A stretch of DNA of 64,000 bases from Bacteroidales bacterium (GTDB taxonomy: Bacteria; Bacteroidota; Bacteroidia; Bacteroidales; UBA932): NCBI GenBank assembly GCA_020026275.1, contig JAHHQQ010000007.1:1-64000 (forward strand), given 5' to 3'. The position numbers and the translations under genes are program-made. The notes beneath the pieces are model-generated. The model was not told where the DNA came from and made no database searches. It worked only from the letters and a program-made list of their open reading frames with translations. This document shows, piece after piece, positions 7,989 through 17,250 of the stretch; position 1 is the first letter of the stretch, and each line of letters begins with the position of its first letter.

Positions 7989-10900
7989 ATGTCGGGTTCC
8001 CGTATATTTGTCGAGAAAAGACCAGAATTCAGGGTTGAGGCAGAAAGTCTCAGAAAAGAATTGAATGAAAATCTACTTCTGAATCTGAAGGACCTCAGAT
8101 TGTTGAATGTGTATGATCTGTTCGGATTTTCCGCTGAACTTTTGGAAAAATGCCGTTACAGCGTTTTTGGAGAAATCGTGACAGATGAGGTGAGTGACAC
8201 TTGTGAACTGAAGGGTTGCAAATACATCGCCGTGGAATATTTGCCGGGTCAGTTTGACCAGAGGGCGGCTTCTGCAGTGGATTGTGTCCATTTGATTGAT
8301 CCGAAAGCTGATGTGCATATAAAGAGTTCCAAGCTCATTATCCTCAATGAGGATGTTGATGACGGCGTATTAGACATAATCCGCCGTTATTTCATTAATC
8401 CGGTCGAGTCCAGAGAGAAGGATCTGGTTCGCCTTACTGACATGGAGCATGCTCCAGTCAAACCGGTTCCGGTATTGGACGGACTGGTTGATCTGGAAGA
8501 AGAAGAGCGGGCGGCCTATTGCCGCAAGATGGGATTGGCAATGAATGCAGCTGATCTCGGTGAAGTCATTGCTTATTTCAAGAGTGAGGGCAGAAATCCG
8601 AATGAAACGGAATTGAGAATTCTGGATACGTATTGGAGTGACCACTGCCGTCACACTACATTCACGACAGAATTGGAAAATATTTCAATTGAAGATTCTT
8701 TCATCAAAGAGGAGATTGATGGTACTCTCAAGATGTATCTCAAGATGAGAAAGGATCTTGGCAGAGAGCAAAAGAGTCTCTGTCTGATGGATCTTGCCAC
8801 CATCGGTGCACGCTATCTGAAGAAGGAAGGTCTGCTGGATGACATGGAAGTGAGCGAAGAGAACAACGCTTGCAGCATTTATGTGGATGTGGACAATGAT
8901 GGCGTCATTGAGAAATGGCTGCTCATGTTCAAGAACGAGACTCATAATCATCCGACAGAAATTGAACCGTTCGGAGGGGCAGCCACTTGTCTGGGTGGCG
9001 CAATTCGTGACCCGCTTTCCGGTAGAAGCTATGTCTATCAGGCAATGCGTGTGACCGGTGCCGGCAATATCTGGAAACCGGTAGAGGAGACTTTGCCAGG
9101 AAAACTTCCTCAGAGGGTGATCAGCCGCAAGGCTGCTCAAGGCTACTCCAGCTATGGCAATCAGATCGGTCTGGCCACTACCCACGTCTGTGAAATCATT
9201 CACCCGGGATATACTGCCAAGAGATTGGAGATCGGCGCTGTGGTCGGTGCGGTCAAAGCAGAGAATGTAAGAAGGGAATCGCCTGTGGCAGGCGATGTCA
9301 TCTTGCTGTTGGGAGGACGTACCGGTCGTGACGGAATCGGTGGCGCTACCGGTTCTTCCAAAGAGCATACAGAAGAGTCTCTGGAAACTTGCGGAAGTGA
9401 GGTTCAGAAGGGAAATGCACCTGAGGAGCGCAAGCTCCAGCGTCTTTTCCGCCGTCCGGAAGTCACCAGCCTCATCAAGAAGTCCAATGACTTCGGTGCC
9501 GGTGGCGTGAGTGTCGCTATCGGTGAACTTGCTGATGGTCTGGACATCTATCTGGATAGGGTTCCAACCAAATATAGCGGCTTGAATTCCACTGAGATTG
9601 CCATCAGTGAATCTCAGGAAAGAATGGCCGTGGTCATCGAGGCCAAGGATGAAGAGGCTTTCAGAGAATTCTGCCGTCAGGAAAATGTGGAAGTGACCCA
9701 TGTTGCTGATGTGACAGGTATGGGCCGTATGAGAATGTACAATGATGGCCGGCTCGTGGCAGATCTCAGCCGTGAGTTCATCAACAGCGCCGGAGCAAGG
9801 CATCATGCTGAAGCCGTCATCGGAAAAGTGGAAGACAAAGAGCCTTTCCTTCCATTGGAAGAGAAAGGCAAGAATTTGAAAGAAAGACTGTTCGAACTCA
9901 TGCAGAGACCGTCTGTATGTTCACAGAAAGGTCTGGTGGAAATGTTTGACTCCAGCATTGGACGTTCTACTGTCCTTATGCCTTATGGCGGAATGCTGCA
10001 GACGACAGAGACTCAGGTTTCTGTCCAGAAACTGCCTGCCGACGGATATACCGATACCGCCAGCATCATGGCATACGGCTACGATCCGTACCTTTCCGAG
10101 TGGAGCCCATATCACGGTGCCGCTTACGCAGTCATCAGCGCTTGCTCCAAAGTGGTCGCGGCCGGTGCCTCTTACGAGAAAATGAGATTTTCCTATCAGG
10201 AATATTTCGAAAGAATGACGTCTGACCCTCATTCTTGGGGCAAGCCGCTCAGTTCTCTGCTGGGCGCCTTGAAGATGCAGGCTGGACTGGGTCTGCCTTC
10301 GATCGGAGGAAAGGATTCCATGAGTGGAACCTTCGAGCACTTGAATGTGCCTCCTACTCTCGTCGCTTTCGGTATCACTACGGTCAATGCCAAGACCGTC
10401 ATCTCCCCTGAATTCAAATGGGAGGGCAACCGAATCTATCTCATCAAACATACTCCTCTCGACAACCGGATGCCTGACCTCGCCCAGTTGAAAGAAAACT
10501 GGCAGTTTGTGACTAGCCAGATTGAGAAGGGCAACATCGTTTCCGGTTTCGCTATCGGTACAGAGGGCGTAGCGGAAGCAATCTGCAAGATGGCTTTCGG
10601 CAATGCTTTCGGAGTGGATGTCAAGGTGGACGAGAATGATCTCTTTGGCGGAGCTCCCGGTTCCATCGTGGTGGAATCTGAGGCGGAGCTTGATTTTCCT
10701 CGGGCACAGCTGCTTGGTACCGTCACTTCCGGCGAGGATGGCCTGCTCCATATCAATGGCGTTTCCGTGGACGTGTTCGAACTGATGCACGCCAATGAAG
10801 CACCTTATGCAGCTATCTATCCTCTGGTTTCCAAGTCAGACATGAAGAGGACTGCTCCAAAGGGTCTTGAGGGCATCAAGCCGCTCAAACTCAAGAAAGA

Positions 10901-11735
10901 GGAACTCAGATACAAAGGTAAGAAGATTGAGAAGCCACTTGCTTTCCTTCCTGTCTTCCCTGGAACGAACTGTGATTACGATACAGCCAAGGCCTTCAGA
11001 AAGGCCGGCGCTGAGGTGAGATTCGGTGTGTTCTGCAACCAGAACGAGGCAGACATCTTCCGTTCTATTGAAGAAATGAAGAAGAACATTTCAGAATGTC
11101 AGATTCTTGCTTTATGCGGAGGATTCTCTGCAGGAGACGAGCCGGACGGAAGTGGAAAGTTCATTGCCAATGTTCTGAACAATAAAGAGATAGCTGAGGA
11201 AATACATAAACTGATTGACAGAGGAGGGCTGATCCTGGGTATCTGCAATGGATTCCAGGCACTGGTCAAATCCGGTCTGCTTCCTTATGGAAGATTGGGT
11301 ATGGTGACGAAGGATTCTCCAACCCTTTTCAGAAATGATATCAATCGCCATATCTCCCAAATGGTAACTACTCGGGTTTCCACTGTGAATTCCCCTTGGT
11401 TGTCCGGTCTGACGGTTGGAGATGAGTTTACAATTCCTGTCAGCCACGGTGAAGGCAAATTTGTGGTCAATCCTGAATTGGCCAAGGAACTGTTCGAAAA
11501 CGGGCAGGTTGCTTTCCAGTATGTCGATCCGATTACCGGTGATGTGACAATGGAGAGCCCATACAATCCGAATGGCTCTTATTATGCCATTGAAGGCATC
11601 ATCAGCAAGAATGGACAGATTTTAGGCAAGATGGGGCACTCAGAACGTTATGAGAAAAACCTGTTCAAGAATATCAGCGCAGATATGGAACAGCCTTTGT
11701 TTGATAACGCAGTCAAATATTTCAGAGGTAATTAA
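7989..11735 (+). CDS. purL: Phosphoribosylformylglycinamidine synthase, single-chain (PurL with glutaminase domain)
   Basis: At 1248 residues this is the large single-chain form, fusing the ATP-dependent synthase with a C-terminal glutamine amidotransferase; it makes FGAM from FGAR, ATP and glutamine. Features in order: N-terminal PurS-like domain, the LDTYWSDHCRHTTF motif near 217, KNETHNHPTEIEPFGGAATC near 314, a second AIR-synthase-like half with GGKDSMSG near 774, and the glutaminase from about 975 with nucleophile Cys near 1087 in GICNGFQ. This form needs no separate PurS or PurQ. Its TAA overlaps the purF ATG by one base. Confidence 0.96.
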   Translation: MSGSRIFVEKRPEFRVEAESLRKELNENLLLNLKDLRLLNVYDLFGFSAELLEKCRYSVFGEIVTDEVSDTCELKGCKYIAVEYLPGQFDQRAASAVDCVHLIDPKADVHIKSSKLIILNEDVDDGVLDIIRRYFINPVESREKDLVRLTDMEHAPVKPVPVLDGLVDLEEEERAAYCRKMGLAMNAADLGEVIAYFKSEGRNPNETELRILDTYWSDHCRHTTFTTELENISIEDSFIKEEIDGTLKMYLKMRKDLGREQKSLCLMDLATIGARYLKKEGLLDDMEVSEENNACSIYVDVDNDGVIEKWLLMFKNETHNHPTEIEPFGGAATCLGGAIRDPLSGRSYVYQAMRVTGAGNIWKPVEETLPGKLPQRVISRKAAQGYSSYGNQIGLATTHVCEIIHPGYTAKRLEIGAVVGAVKAENVRRESPVAGDVILLLGGRTGRDGIGGATGSSKEHTEESLETCGSEVQKGNAPEERKLQRLFRRPEVTSLIKKSNDFGAGGVSVAIGELADGLDIYLDRVPTKYSGLNSTEIAISESQERMAVVIEAKDEEAFREFCRQENVEVTHVADVTGMGRMRMYNDGRLVADLSREFINSAGARHHAEAVIGKVEDKEPFLPLEEKGKNLKERLFELMQRPSVCSQKGLVEMFDSSIGRSTVLMPYGGMLQTTETQVSVQKLPADGYTDTASIMAYGYDPYLSEWSPYHGAAYAVISACSKVVAAGASYEKMRFSYQEYFERMTSDPHSWGKPLSSLLGALKMQAGLGLPSIGGKDSMSGTFEHLNVPPTLVAFGITTVNAKTVISPEFKWEGNRIYLIKHTPLDNRMPDLAQLKENWQFVTSQIEKGNIVSGFAIGTEGVAEAICKMAFGNAFGVDVKVDENDLFGGAPGSIVVESEAELDFPRAQLLGTVTSGEDGLLHINGVSVDVFELMHANEAPYAAIYPLVSKSDMKRTAPKGLEGIKPLKLKKEELRYKGKKIEKPLAFLPVFPGTNCDYDTAKAFRKAGAEVRFGVFCNQNEADIFRSIEEMKKNISECQILALCGGFSAGDEPDGSGKFIANVLNNKEIAEEIHKLIDRGGLILGICNGFQALVKSGLLPYGRLGMVTKDSPTLFRNDINRHISQMVTTRVSTVNSPWLSGLTVGDEFTIPVSHGEGKFVVNPELAKELFENGQVAFQYVDPITGDVTMESPYNPNGSYYAIEGIISKNGQILGKMGHSERYEKNLFKNISADMEQPLFDNAVKYFRGN

Positions 11736-13165
11736 TGATAATGGATATGGATAGAAGTATTCATGATGAATGTGGTATTTTTGCGGTATATGGAGTTCCC
11801 AATGCCGCAGAACTTACCTACTATGGGCTTCACTCCTTGCAGCATAGGGGACAGAAAGGTTGTGGCATTGTTGCTGTCAATGAAGAAGGGGAACTTCATA
11901 GAGTGAAAGGTGGCGGTCTTGTTGTGGAAGTATTCAACAATGAGAATTTGGCTACATTGAAAGGTTCTTTGGCCTTGGGACATGTGAGATATCCCAATGC
12001 CGGGGGAGCCGGGATTGAGAATGTGCAGCCTTTGCTTTTCCGCCACAATTCAGGTGACTTTGCTATTGCCCAGAACGGCAGTGTCATCAATTATAATCGT
12101 TTGAGAAAAGAACTGGAAGATTCCGGCAGTCTTTTCCAGACCACTTCCGACAGTGAGATTCTGGCTCATTTGATAAAAAAGGACAGTAGCCGTCAGGAGA
12201 CCCCGCGCATCGATCATATCCAGAATGCATTGAACAAGATTGACGGGGCGTTTACTTTTGTGATTATGACCCGGAACCGTCTATATGTTTCCAGAGATCG
12301 CTACGGTTTCAAACCGATCTCCATTGGAAAATTGGGGGAAGGCTATATTGTCAGCAGTGAAACCTGTGCCTTCAATGTCGTGGGGGCTGAGTTTGTTCGA
12401 GACATCGAGCCAGGCGAAATCGTGACCATCGACCATCACGGCATCCGTTCCCGGAAATATACCGACCGTCCGTGCAGACATGCGATGTGTTCCATGGAAT
12501 ACATCTATTTCTCCCGTCCGGACAGTGACATTGAGGACGTGAATGTGCATGCGTTCAGAAAAGAGTCAGGAAAACTTCTCTGGAAAGAGTGCCCGGCCCC
12601 TGCCGATATTGTGGTGGGTTGTCCGGACTCCAGTCTGAGTGCTGCGATGGGTTATGCGGAGGCGAGCGGACTTCCTTATGAAATGGGTCTGATCAAGAAC
12701 CGTTATATCGGAAGAACCTTCATCCAGCCATCCCAGTCCATGCGAGACAAGGGTGTCAAGATGAAATTGTCACCGGTCAAGAGCATTGTCAGCGGAAAGA
12801 GGGTGGCGCTCATTGATGACTCCATTGTCCGCGGTACGACCAGCAAGCGAATCGTGCGGATGCTGAAAGCGGCCGGTGCTCTGGAAGTGCATGTCCGCAT
12901 TGCCAGCCCGATGATGATGCACCCGTGCTTCTACGGTGTGGATACTTCCACCTACGAGGAACTGCTGTGTGCAACCAAGAATCAGGAAGAAGCCAGAATA
13001 GCCATTGAAGCGGATTCCCTCGGATACCTTTCAGAGGAAGCTCTGCTCGAGGCAGGAAGAAGGTCCGACTTGTGTACGGCCTGCTTCACTGGCAAATATC
13101 CTACTCCACTTTACGACTATCAGGAAGTGGTGGACCAACATAAAAAGAATACATTTAAGAAATAA
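11735..13165 (+). CDS. purF: Amidophosphoribosyltransferase
   Basis: Commits PRPP and glutamine to purine synthesis. The 476-residue protein has an N-terminal Ntn-hydrolase glutaminase, with Cys13 (DECGIF) expected to become the N-terminal nucleophile after removal of a short propeptide, and a C-terminal phosphoribosyltransferase with the PRPP loop VALIDDSIVRGTTS. Four cysteines match the iron-sulfur ligands of the Bacillus-type enzyme: one in CSMEYIYFSRPDS, one in HPCFYGVD and two in LCTACFTG. A 4Fe-4S form is therefore likely; clusters of this kind are oxygen-sensitive in Bacillus. Translation is coupled to purL (TAATG); ATGs two and four codons downstream are alternative starts. Confidence 0.95.
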   Translation: MIMDMDRSIHDECGIFAVYGVPNAAELTYYGLHSLQHRGQKGCGIVAVNEEGELHRVKGGGLVVEVFNNENLATLKGSLALGHVRYPNAGGAGIENVQPLLFRHNSGDFAIAQNGSVINYNRLRKELEDSGSLFQTTSDSEILAHLIKKDSSRQETPRIDHIQNALNKIDGAFTFVIMTRNRLYVSRDRYGFKPISIGKLGEGYIVSSETCAFNVVGAEFVRDIEPGEIVTIDHHGIRSRKYTDRPCRHAMCSMEYIYFSRPDSDIEDVNVHAFRKESGKLLWKECPAPADIVVGCPDSSLSAAMGYAEASGLPYEMGLIKNRYIGRTFIQPSQSMRDKGVKMKLSPVKSIVSGKRVALIDDSIVRGTTSKRIVRMLKAAGALEVHVRIASPMMMHPCFYGVDTSTYEELLCATKNQEEARIAIEADSLGYLSEEALLEAGRRSDLCTACFTGKYPTPLYDYQEVVDQHKKNTFKK

Positions 13166-13174
13166 TACTCTGTT

Positions 13175-14203
13175 ATGGCAATTGATTATGAAAAGGCAGG
13201 CGTAAGTCTGGAAGCAGGTTACGATGTGGTTAGACGCATCAAGAAGCATGTCAAATCTACTGACAGGCTGGGTGTGATGGGTAATATCGGATCATTCGGA
13301 GGAATGTTCGATCTTTCTGCTCTCGGCAAGAAGGAACCCGTATTGGTCAGCGGTACAGACGGTGTCGGTACCAAATTGAAATTGGCATTTGCCATGGACA
13401 AGCACGATACCATCGGTATTGATGCTGTGGCCATGTGTGTCAATGATGTGCTTGCTCAGGGGGCTGAACCTCTGTTTTTCCTGGATTATGTCGCACAGGG
13501 CAAAACTCGTCCGGAGGTGGTCGAGGCCATCGTCTCCGGTGTGGCAGAAGGCTGTCGTCAGGCAGGTTGCGCACTGACAGGTGGTGAAACGGCTGAAATG
13601 CCGGGCATGTATCCTGATGGAGAATACGATATTGCCGGATTCACGACCGGAGTGGTGGAGAAATCAGAACTCATTGACTGTTCCAAAGTGAAAGTGGGAG
13701 ATGTCCTGGTCGGCATCGCTTCCACCGGTGTCCATTCCAACGGTTTCTCTCTGGTGAGAAAGGTGTTCAGTGACAACGAACTGGATCTGCACAAGGTCTA
13801 TCCGGAACTGGAGTCAGACCAGCCGCTCGGTTTGGTTGCCCTGACTCCGACCCGTATCTATGTGAAACAGGTGCTGGATGTCATCCATCAGTGCAACGTC
13901 CACGGTGTCGCTCACATAACAGGTGGAGGTTTCGATGAGAATATTCCTCGAATCCTGAAAGACAATATGGGTGTCCATGTCAATGAGGGTTCCTGGGAAA
14001 TTCTGCCGATTTTCCGCTTCCTGGAAAAATACGGTAAGATTGACCACAGGGAGATGTTCAACATCTTCAACATGGGAATCGGTATGGTTCTCGCCATGGA
14101 TGCCTCTGAGGCGGAGAAGGCCATTGAGATTCTCGCCAGCCATGGAGACAAGGCGAGCATCATAGGGGAGGTGACAGACCAGCCGGGTGTTGTCGTAGAG
14201 TAA
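13175..14203 (+). CDS. purM: Phosphoribosylformylglycinamidine cyclo-ligase (AIR synthetase)
   Basis: Closes the imidazole ring, turning FGAM into AIR with ATP. The 342-residue length is normal for PurM. Recognisable elements are VSGTDGVGTKLKLA near 48, AMCVNDVLAQGAEPLFFLDY near 85 and the GGETAEMPGMY segment near 138. It lies 9 bases after purF. The next gene, purH, is separated by a good intrinsic terminator, so full operon read-through is not guaranteed. Confidence 0.95.
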   Translation: MAIDYEKAGVSLEAGYDVVRRIKKHVKSTDRLGVMGNIGSFGGMFDLSALGKKEPVLVSGTDGVGTKLKLAFAMDKHDTIGIDAVAMCVNDVLAQGAEPLFFLDYVAQGKTRPEVVEAIVSGVAEGCRQAGCALTGGETAEMPGMYPDGEYDIAGFTTGVVEKSELIDCSKVKVGDVLVGIASTGVHSNGFSLVRKVFSDNELDLHKVYPELESDQPLGLVALTPTRIYVKQVLDVIHQCNVHGVAHITGGGFDENIPRILKDNMGVHVNEGSWEILPIFRFLEKYGKIDHREMFNIFNMGIGMVLAMDASEAEKAIEILASHGDKASIIGEVTDQPGVVVE

Positions 14204-14212
14204 GTGATTGCA

Positions 14213-14246
14213 AGGTCGGGTCCTGTGTAAGGACCCTTCCTTTTTT
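14213..14246 (+). terminator. Intrinsic terminator between purM and purH
   Basis: GG-TC-GGGTCC pairs with GGACCC-TT-CC around the loop TGTGTAA, followed by six T residues. It sits inside the purine operon, and no TAnnTTTG box is visible before purH, so it may set the ratio of the two halves of the operon. Confidence 0.75.
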
Positions 14247-14276
14247 GAAATGTTCAACAACAAAAATATATAAATT

Positions 14277-15827
14277 ATGAGAGCACTTATCAGTGTCAGT
14301 GATAAGACGGGCGTAGTACAATTCGCCGGTCATCTGGTTGAACTGGGATGGGAAATCCTTTCCACCAGCGGAACCATGAAATTGCTCCAGGAGGCAGGTC
14401 TGCCTGTCACTCCAGTGAGCGATGTAACAGGTTTTCCTGAAATCTGTGATGGCAGAGTGAAGACTCTTCATCCAAAAATCCATGGCGCCCTACTTGGCCG
14501 CAGGGATGTGGAAGACCACATGAAACAGTTGAAGGACAATGGAATCACTCCAATTGACCTGGTTTGCGTGAACCTGTATCCTTTCCGTGAGACCATCGCC
14601 AAACCGGATGTCACCATGGATGATGCGGTAGAGCATATCGACATCGGTGGCCCATCCATGCTTCGCAGCGCTGCCAAGAACTGGAATTCCGTGACCGTCG
14701 TCGTCAATCCGGAAGATTATGAGGTCGTTATTTCTGAAATCAGACGATATGGTGACACCAAACCGGAGACTCGTCTGCAGCTGTCTGCAAAGGCCTATAC
14801 CCATACTGCCGAGTACGATATGGCCATCGCAGGCTATATGAGAAAGCAGGCAGGTCTTTCTGAAAAGCTCTTCCTAGAGTTTGACGAAAAGCAGGCTCTC
14901 CGTTACGGTGAGAATCCTCATCAGGAGGCCAAATTCTACAAGTCTCTGGACAAGGTTCCTTATTCTCTGGCAACTGCCCAGCAGCTCAATGGCAAGGAAT
15001 TGTCATATAACAACATCCAGGATGCGAATGCCGCTCTGTCTATCGTCCGTGAATTTGACGAGCCTTGCTGCGTCGGCCTCAAGCACATGAATCCTTGTGG
15101 TTCCGGCGTGGGTGCAGACATCGTTGAGGCCTGGAAGAAAGCTTATGAGGGCGACAAGACCAGCATCTTCGGCGGTATCGTGGCTGCCAACAGAGAGGTG
15201 AATCTGGAAATGGCCCAGCTCCTCAAACCGATTTTCCTGGAGATTGTGATGGCTCCTTCTTTTTCAGAAAAGGCGCTTGAACTGCTCCGTACCAAGAAGA
15301 ACCTTCGTCTGCTTGAGGTGGACATGACCAAGGACAACACTGTCCGCAAACAATATGTCAGCGTGAACGGCGGTCTGCTTGTCCAGAATCAGGATCTCAC
15401 TACCAAGATGGCAGAAGCCGACATGTGTGTGACCGAGGCCAAACCGGATGAGGCACAGCTCCGTGACATGGATTTCGGCTGGAAAATTGTGAAACATGTC
15501 AAGTCCAATGCCATTGTCGTTGTGAAGAACGGCATGACTTATGGCGTGGGCGCCGGCCAGATGAACCGTATCGGTTCGGCTGAGATTGCTCTCCGTCAGG
15601 CAGAAGCCACTCTCAAGGAAGAGGGCAAGGATATCCGTGAAGAGGGACTTGTTCTGGCATCCGATGGTTTCTTCCCATTTGATGACTGTGTCACTTTGGC
15701 TGCGGAATATGGCGTGAAGGCCATCATCCAGCCGGGTGGGTCCATCCGTGATGAGGATTCTGTCAAGAAGTGCAACGAGACAGGAATCACTATGTTGATG
15801 ACTGGTGAAAGACATTTCAAACATTAG
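14277..15827 (+). CDS. purH: Bifunctional AICAR transformylase / IMP cyclohydrolase
   Basis: Catalyses the last two steps to IMP. The 516-residue protein begins with the MGS-like cyclohydrolase domain (ALISVSDKTGV, STSGTMKLL, about residues 1-190) and continues with the transformylase domain containing LRYGENPHQ near 207 and LKHMNPCGSGVG near 263, including the catalytic Lys-His pair. The 10-formyl-tetrahydrofolate it uses can be supplied by FolD from the same operon. Three bases separate it from purD. Confidence 0.95.
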   Translation: MRALISVSDKTGVVQFAGHLVELGWEILSTSGTMKLLQEAGLPVTPVSDVTGFPEICDGRVKTLHPKIHGALLGRRDVEDHMKQLKDNGITPIDLVCVNLYPFRETIAKPDVTMDDAVEHIDIGGPSMLRSAAKNWNSVTVVVNPEDYEVVISEIRRYGDTKPETRLQLSAKAYTHTAEYDMAIAGYMRKQAGLSEKLFLEFDEKQALRYGENPHQEAKFYKSLDKVPYSLATAQQLNGKELSYNNIQDANAALSIVREFDEPCCVGLKHMNPCGSGVGADIVEAWKKAYEGDKTSIFGGIVAANREVNLEMAQLLKPIFLEIVMAPSFSEKALELLRTKKNLRLLEVDMTKDNTVRKQYVSVNGGLLVQNQDLTTKMAEADMCVTEAKPDEAQLRDMDFGWKIVKHVKSNAIVVVKNGMTYGVGAGQMNRIGSAEIALRQAEATLKEEGKDIREEGLVLASDGFFPFDDCVTLAAEYGVKAIIQPGGSIRDEDSVKKCNETGITMLMTGERHFKH

Positions 15828-15830
15828 GAT

Positions 15831-17225
15831 ATGGCAGTAATGAATGTGATAACACCCGACGGTCATATTGCTTTCAAGAATCAGGCAGGCAAGACGCTGA
15901 ATCTTGAACACGTCAATGGCAAGAAGGTGCTGGTCGTAGGTGGCGGTGGTAGAGAGCATGCGATTGCAGATGCTCTTCACCGTTCTCTTCATGTGGGCAA
16001 ACTTTTTTGTGCTCCGGGCAATGCCGGAATGAACCGGATTGCCGAATGTCTTCCAATCAAGGACAACGATATTGAAGGTTTGCTCGCTTTCGCCAAAGAA
16101 GAGCACATTGACTTGACAGTTGTCGGTCCGGAAGTGCCTCTCTGTGAGGGAATTGTGGACCGCTTCAACGCTGAAGGTCTGCGTGTCTTCGGTCCTTCCA
16201 AAAAGGCTGCTCAGGTGGAATCCAGCAAGGATTTCGCCAAGAAGATCATGGCAGATTACCAGATTCCGACGGCCGCTTACAAGACTTTCTCCGATTACGA
16301 AGAGGCGCTCGCTTATGTGAAAGCCGGCTCTTTCCCGGTGGTCTTGAAATACGATGGACTGGCTGCCGGAAAGGGAGTGGTCATTCCTGAAAATCTGGAA
16401 GAGGCACAGGAGGCACTCAAAGATATGCTCCTGGATGACAAGTTCGGTCATGGCCAGGTAGTTGTCGAAGAATTCCTGACTGGTCCTGAATTCTCTTACT
16501 TGTGTCTTGTCTGTGGAGAAGAGGTCTATCCTCTGGCTGTTTCACAGGATCACAAACGTGCATTTGAAGGGGATAAAGGTCCGAATACCGGTGGTATGGG
16601 AGCCTATTCTCCTGTATCACTCATCACCCAGGAAGATGAAGAATATGCTCTGGAGAAAATCATGAAGCCGATGGCCGCTGCCATGGTGAAGGAAGGTTGC
16701 GCTTTCAAGGGCTTGCTCTACGGTGGGCTCATGAAGACACCGGACGGTATCAAGGTCATTGAATTCAACTGCCGTTTCGGAGATCCGGAGACCGAGGTGA
16801 TTCTGCCGAGACTGCAGTCGGACATCTATGAAATGTTCTCTGCCATTGTGGATGGTTTCGCATCGGACGATACGGCTGTAGAGGGACTTCATACCCATTG
16901 CAGCGAGCTGATGCCTGAAATCAGATGGGCTGACGAGCAGACGCTGGGTTTTGTACTGGCATCCAAAGGTTATCCGGGTTCTTACGAGAAAGGATATGAA
17001 ATCAAGGGTTTGGAAGAGGCTGCCGCAATTGAGGGAATTACCATCTATCACATGGGTACCAGACTGGAAGATGGTGTGTTCAAGACCAATGGAGGCCGTG
17101 TACTTATGGTGGTCGCTTCTGCCTCTACTGTGCAGGAGTCCAAGCAGAAAGCATTGGAAGCCATCTCCAAGATTTCATGTGAGCATCTCTTCTATCGCCA
17201 GGACATTGGTTGGAGAGTGATGTAA
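15831..17225 (+). CDS. purD: Phosphoribosylamine-glycine ligase (GAR synthetase)
   Basis: An ATP-grasp enzyme joining glycine to phosphoribosylamine. The family core starts at KKVLVVGGGGREHAIA, and ATP-grasp features such as LKYDGLAAGKGVV and FNCRFGDPETEV follow in order. From the ATG the protein is 464 residues, about 30 more than usual: an extra N-terminal segment (MAVMNVITPDGHIAF...) precedes the core. The only in-frame alternatives nearer the core are non-ATG codons such as the GTG of KVLVV. Either the extension is real or the true start is that GTG; the sequence alone does not decide. Confidence 0.93.
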   Translation: MAVMNVITPDGHIAFKNQAGKTLNLEHVNGKKVLVVGGGGREHAIADALHRSLHVGKLFCAPGNAGMNRIAECLPIKDNDIEGLLAFAKEEHIDLTVVGPEVPLCEGIVDRFNAEGLRVFGPSKKAAQVESSKDFAKKIMADYQIPTAAYKTFSDYEEALAYVKAGSFPVVLKYDGLAAGKGVVIPENLEEAQEALKDMLLDDKFGHGQVVVEEFLTGPEFSYLCLVCGEEVYPLAVSQDHKRAFEGDKGPNTGGMGAYSPVSLITQEDEEYALEKIMKPMAAAMVKEGCAFKGLLYGGLMKTPDGIKVIEFNCRFGDPETEVILPRLQSDIYEMFSAIVDGFASDDTAVEGLHTHCSELMPEIRWADEQTLGFVLASKGYPGSYEKGYEIKGLEEAAAIEGITIYHMGTRLEDGVFKTNGGRVLMVVASASTVQESKQKALEAISKISCEHLFYRQDIGWRVM

Positions 17226-17250
17226 ACTCGGAAAGTTTTCAGATAAGATT

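Noticed and set aside
8685..9806. 373-residue minus strand frame
   Set aside because: Antisense to purL, no domain features, no promoter or operon partner.
15264..16451. 395-residue minus strand frame
   Set aside because: Antisense across the purH-purD boundary; both sense genes are certain.
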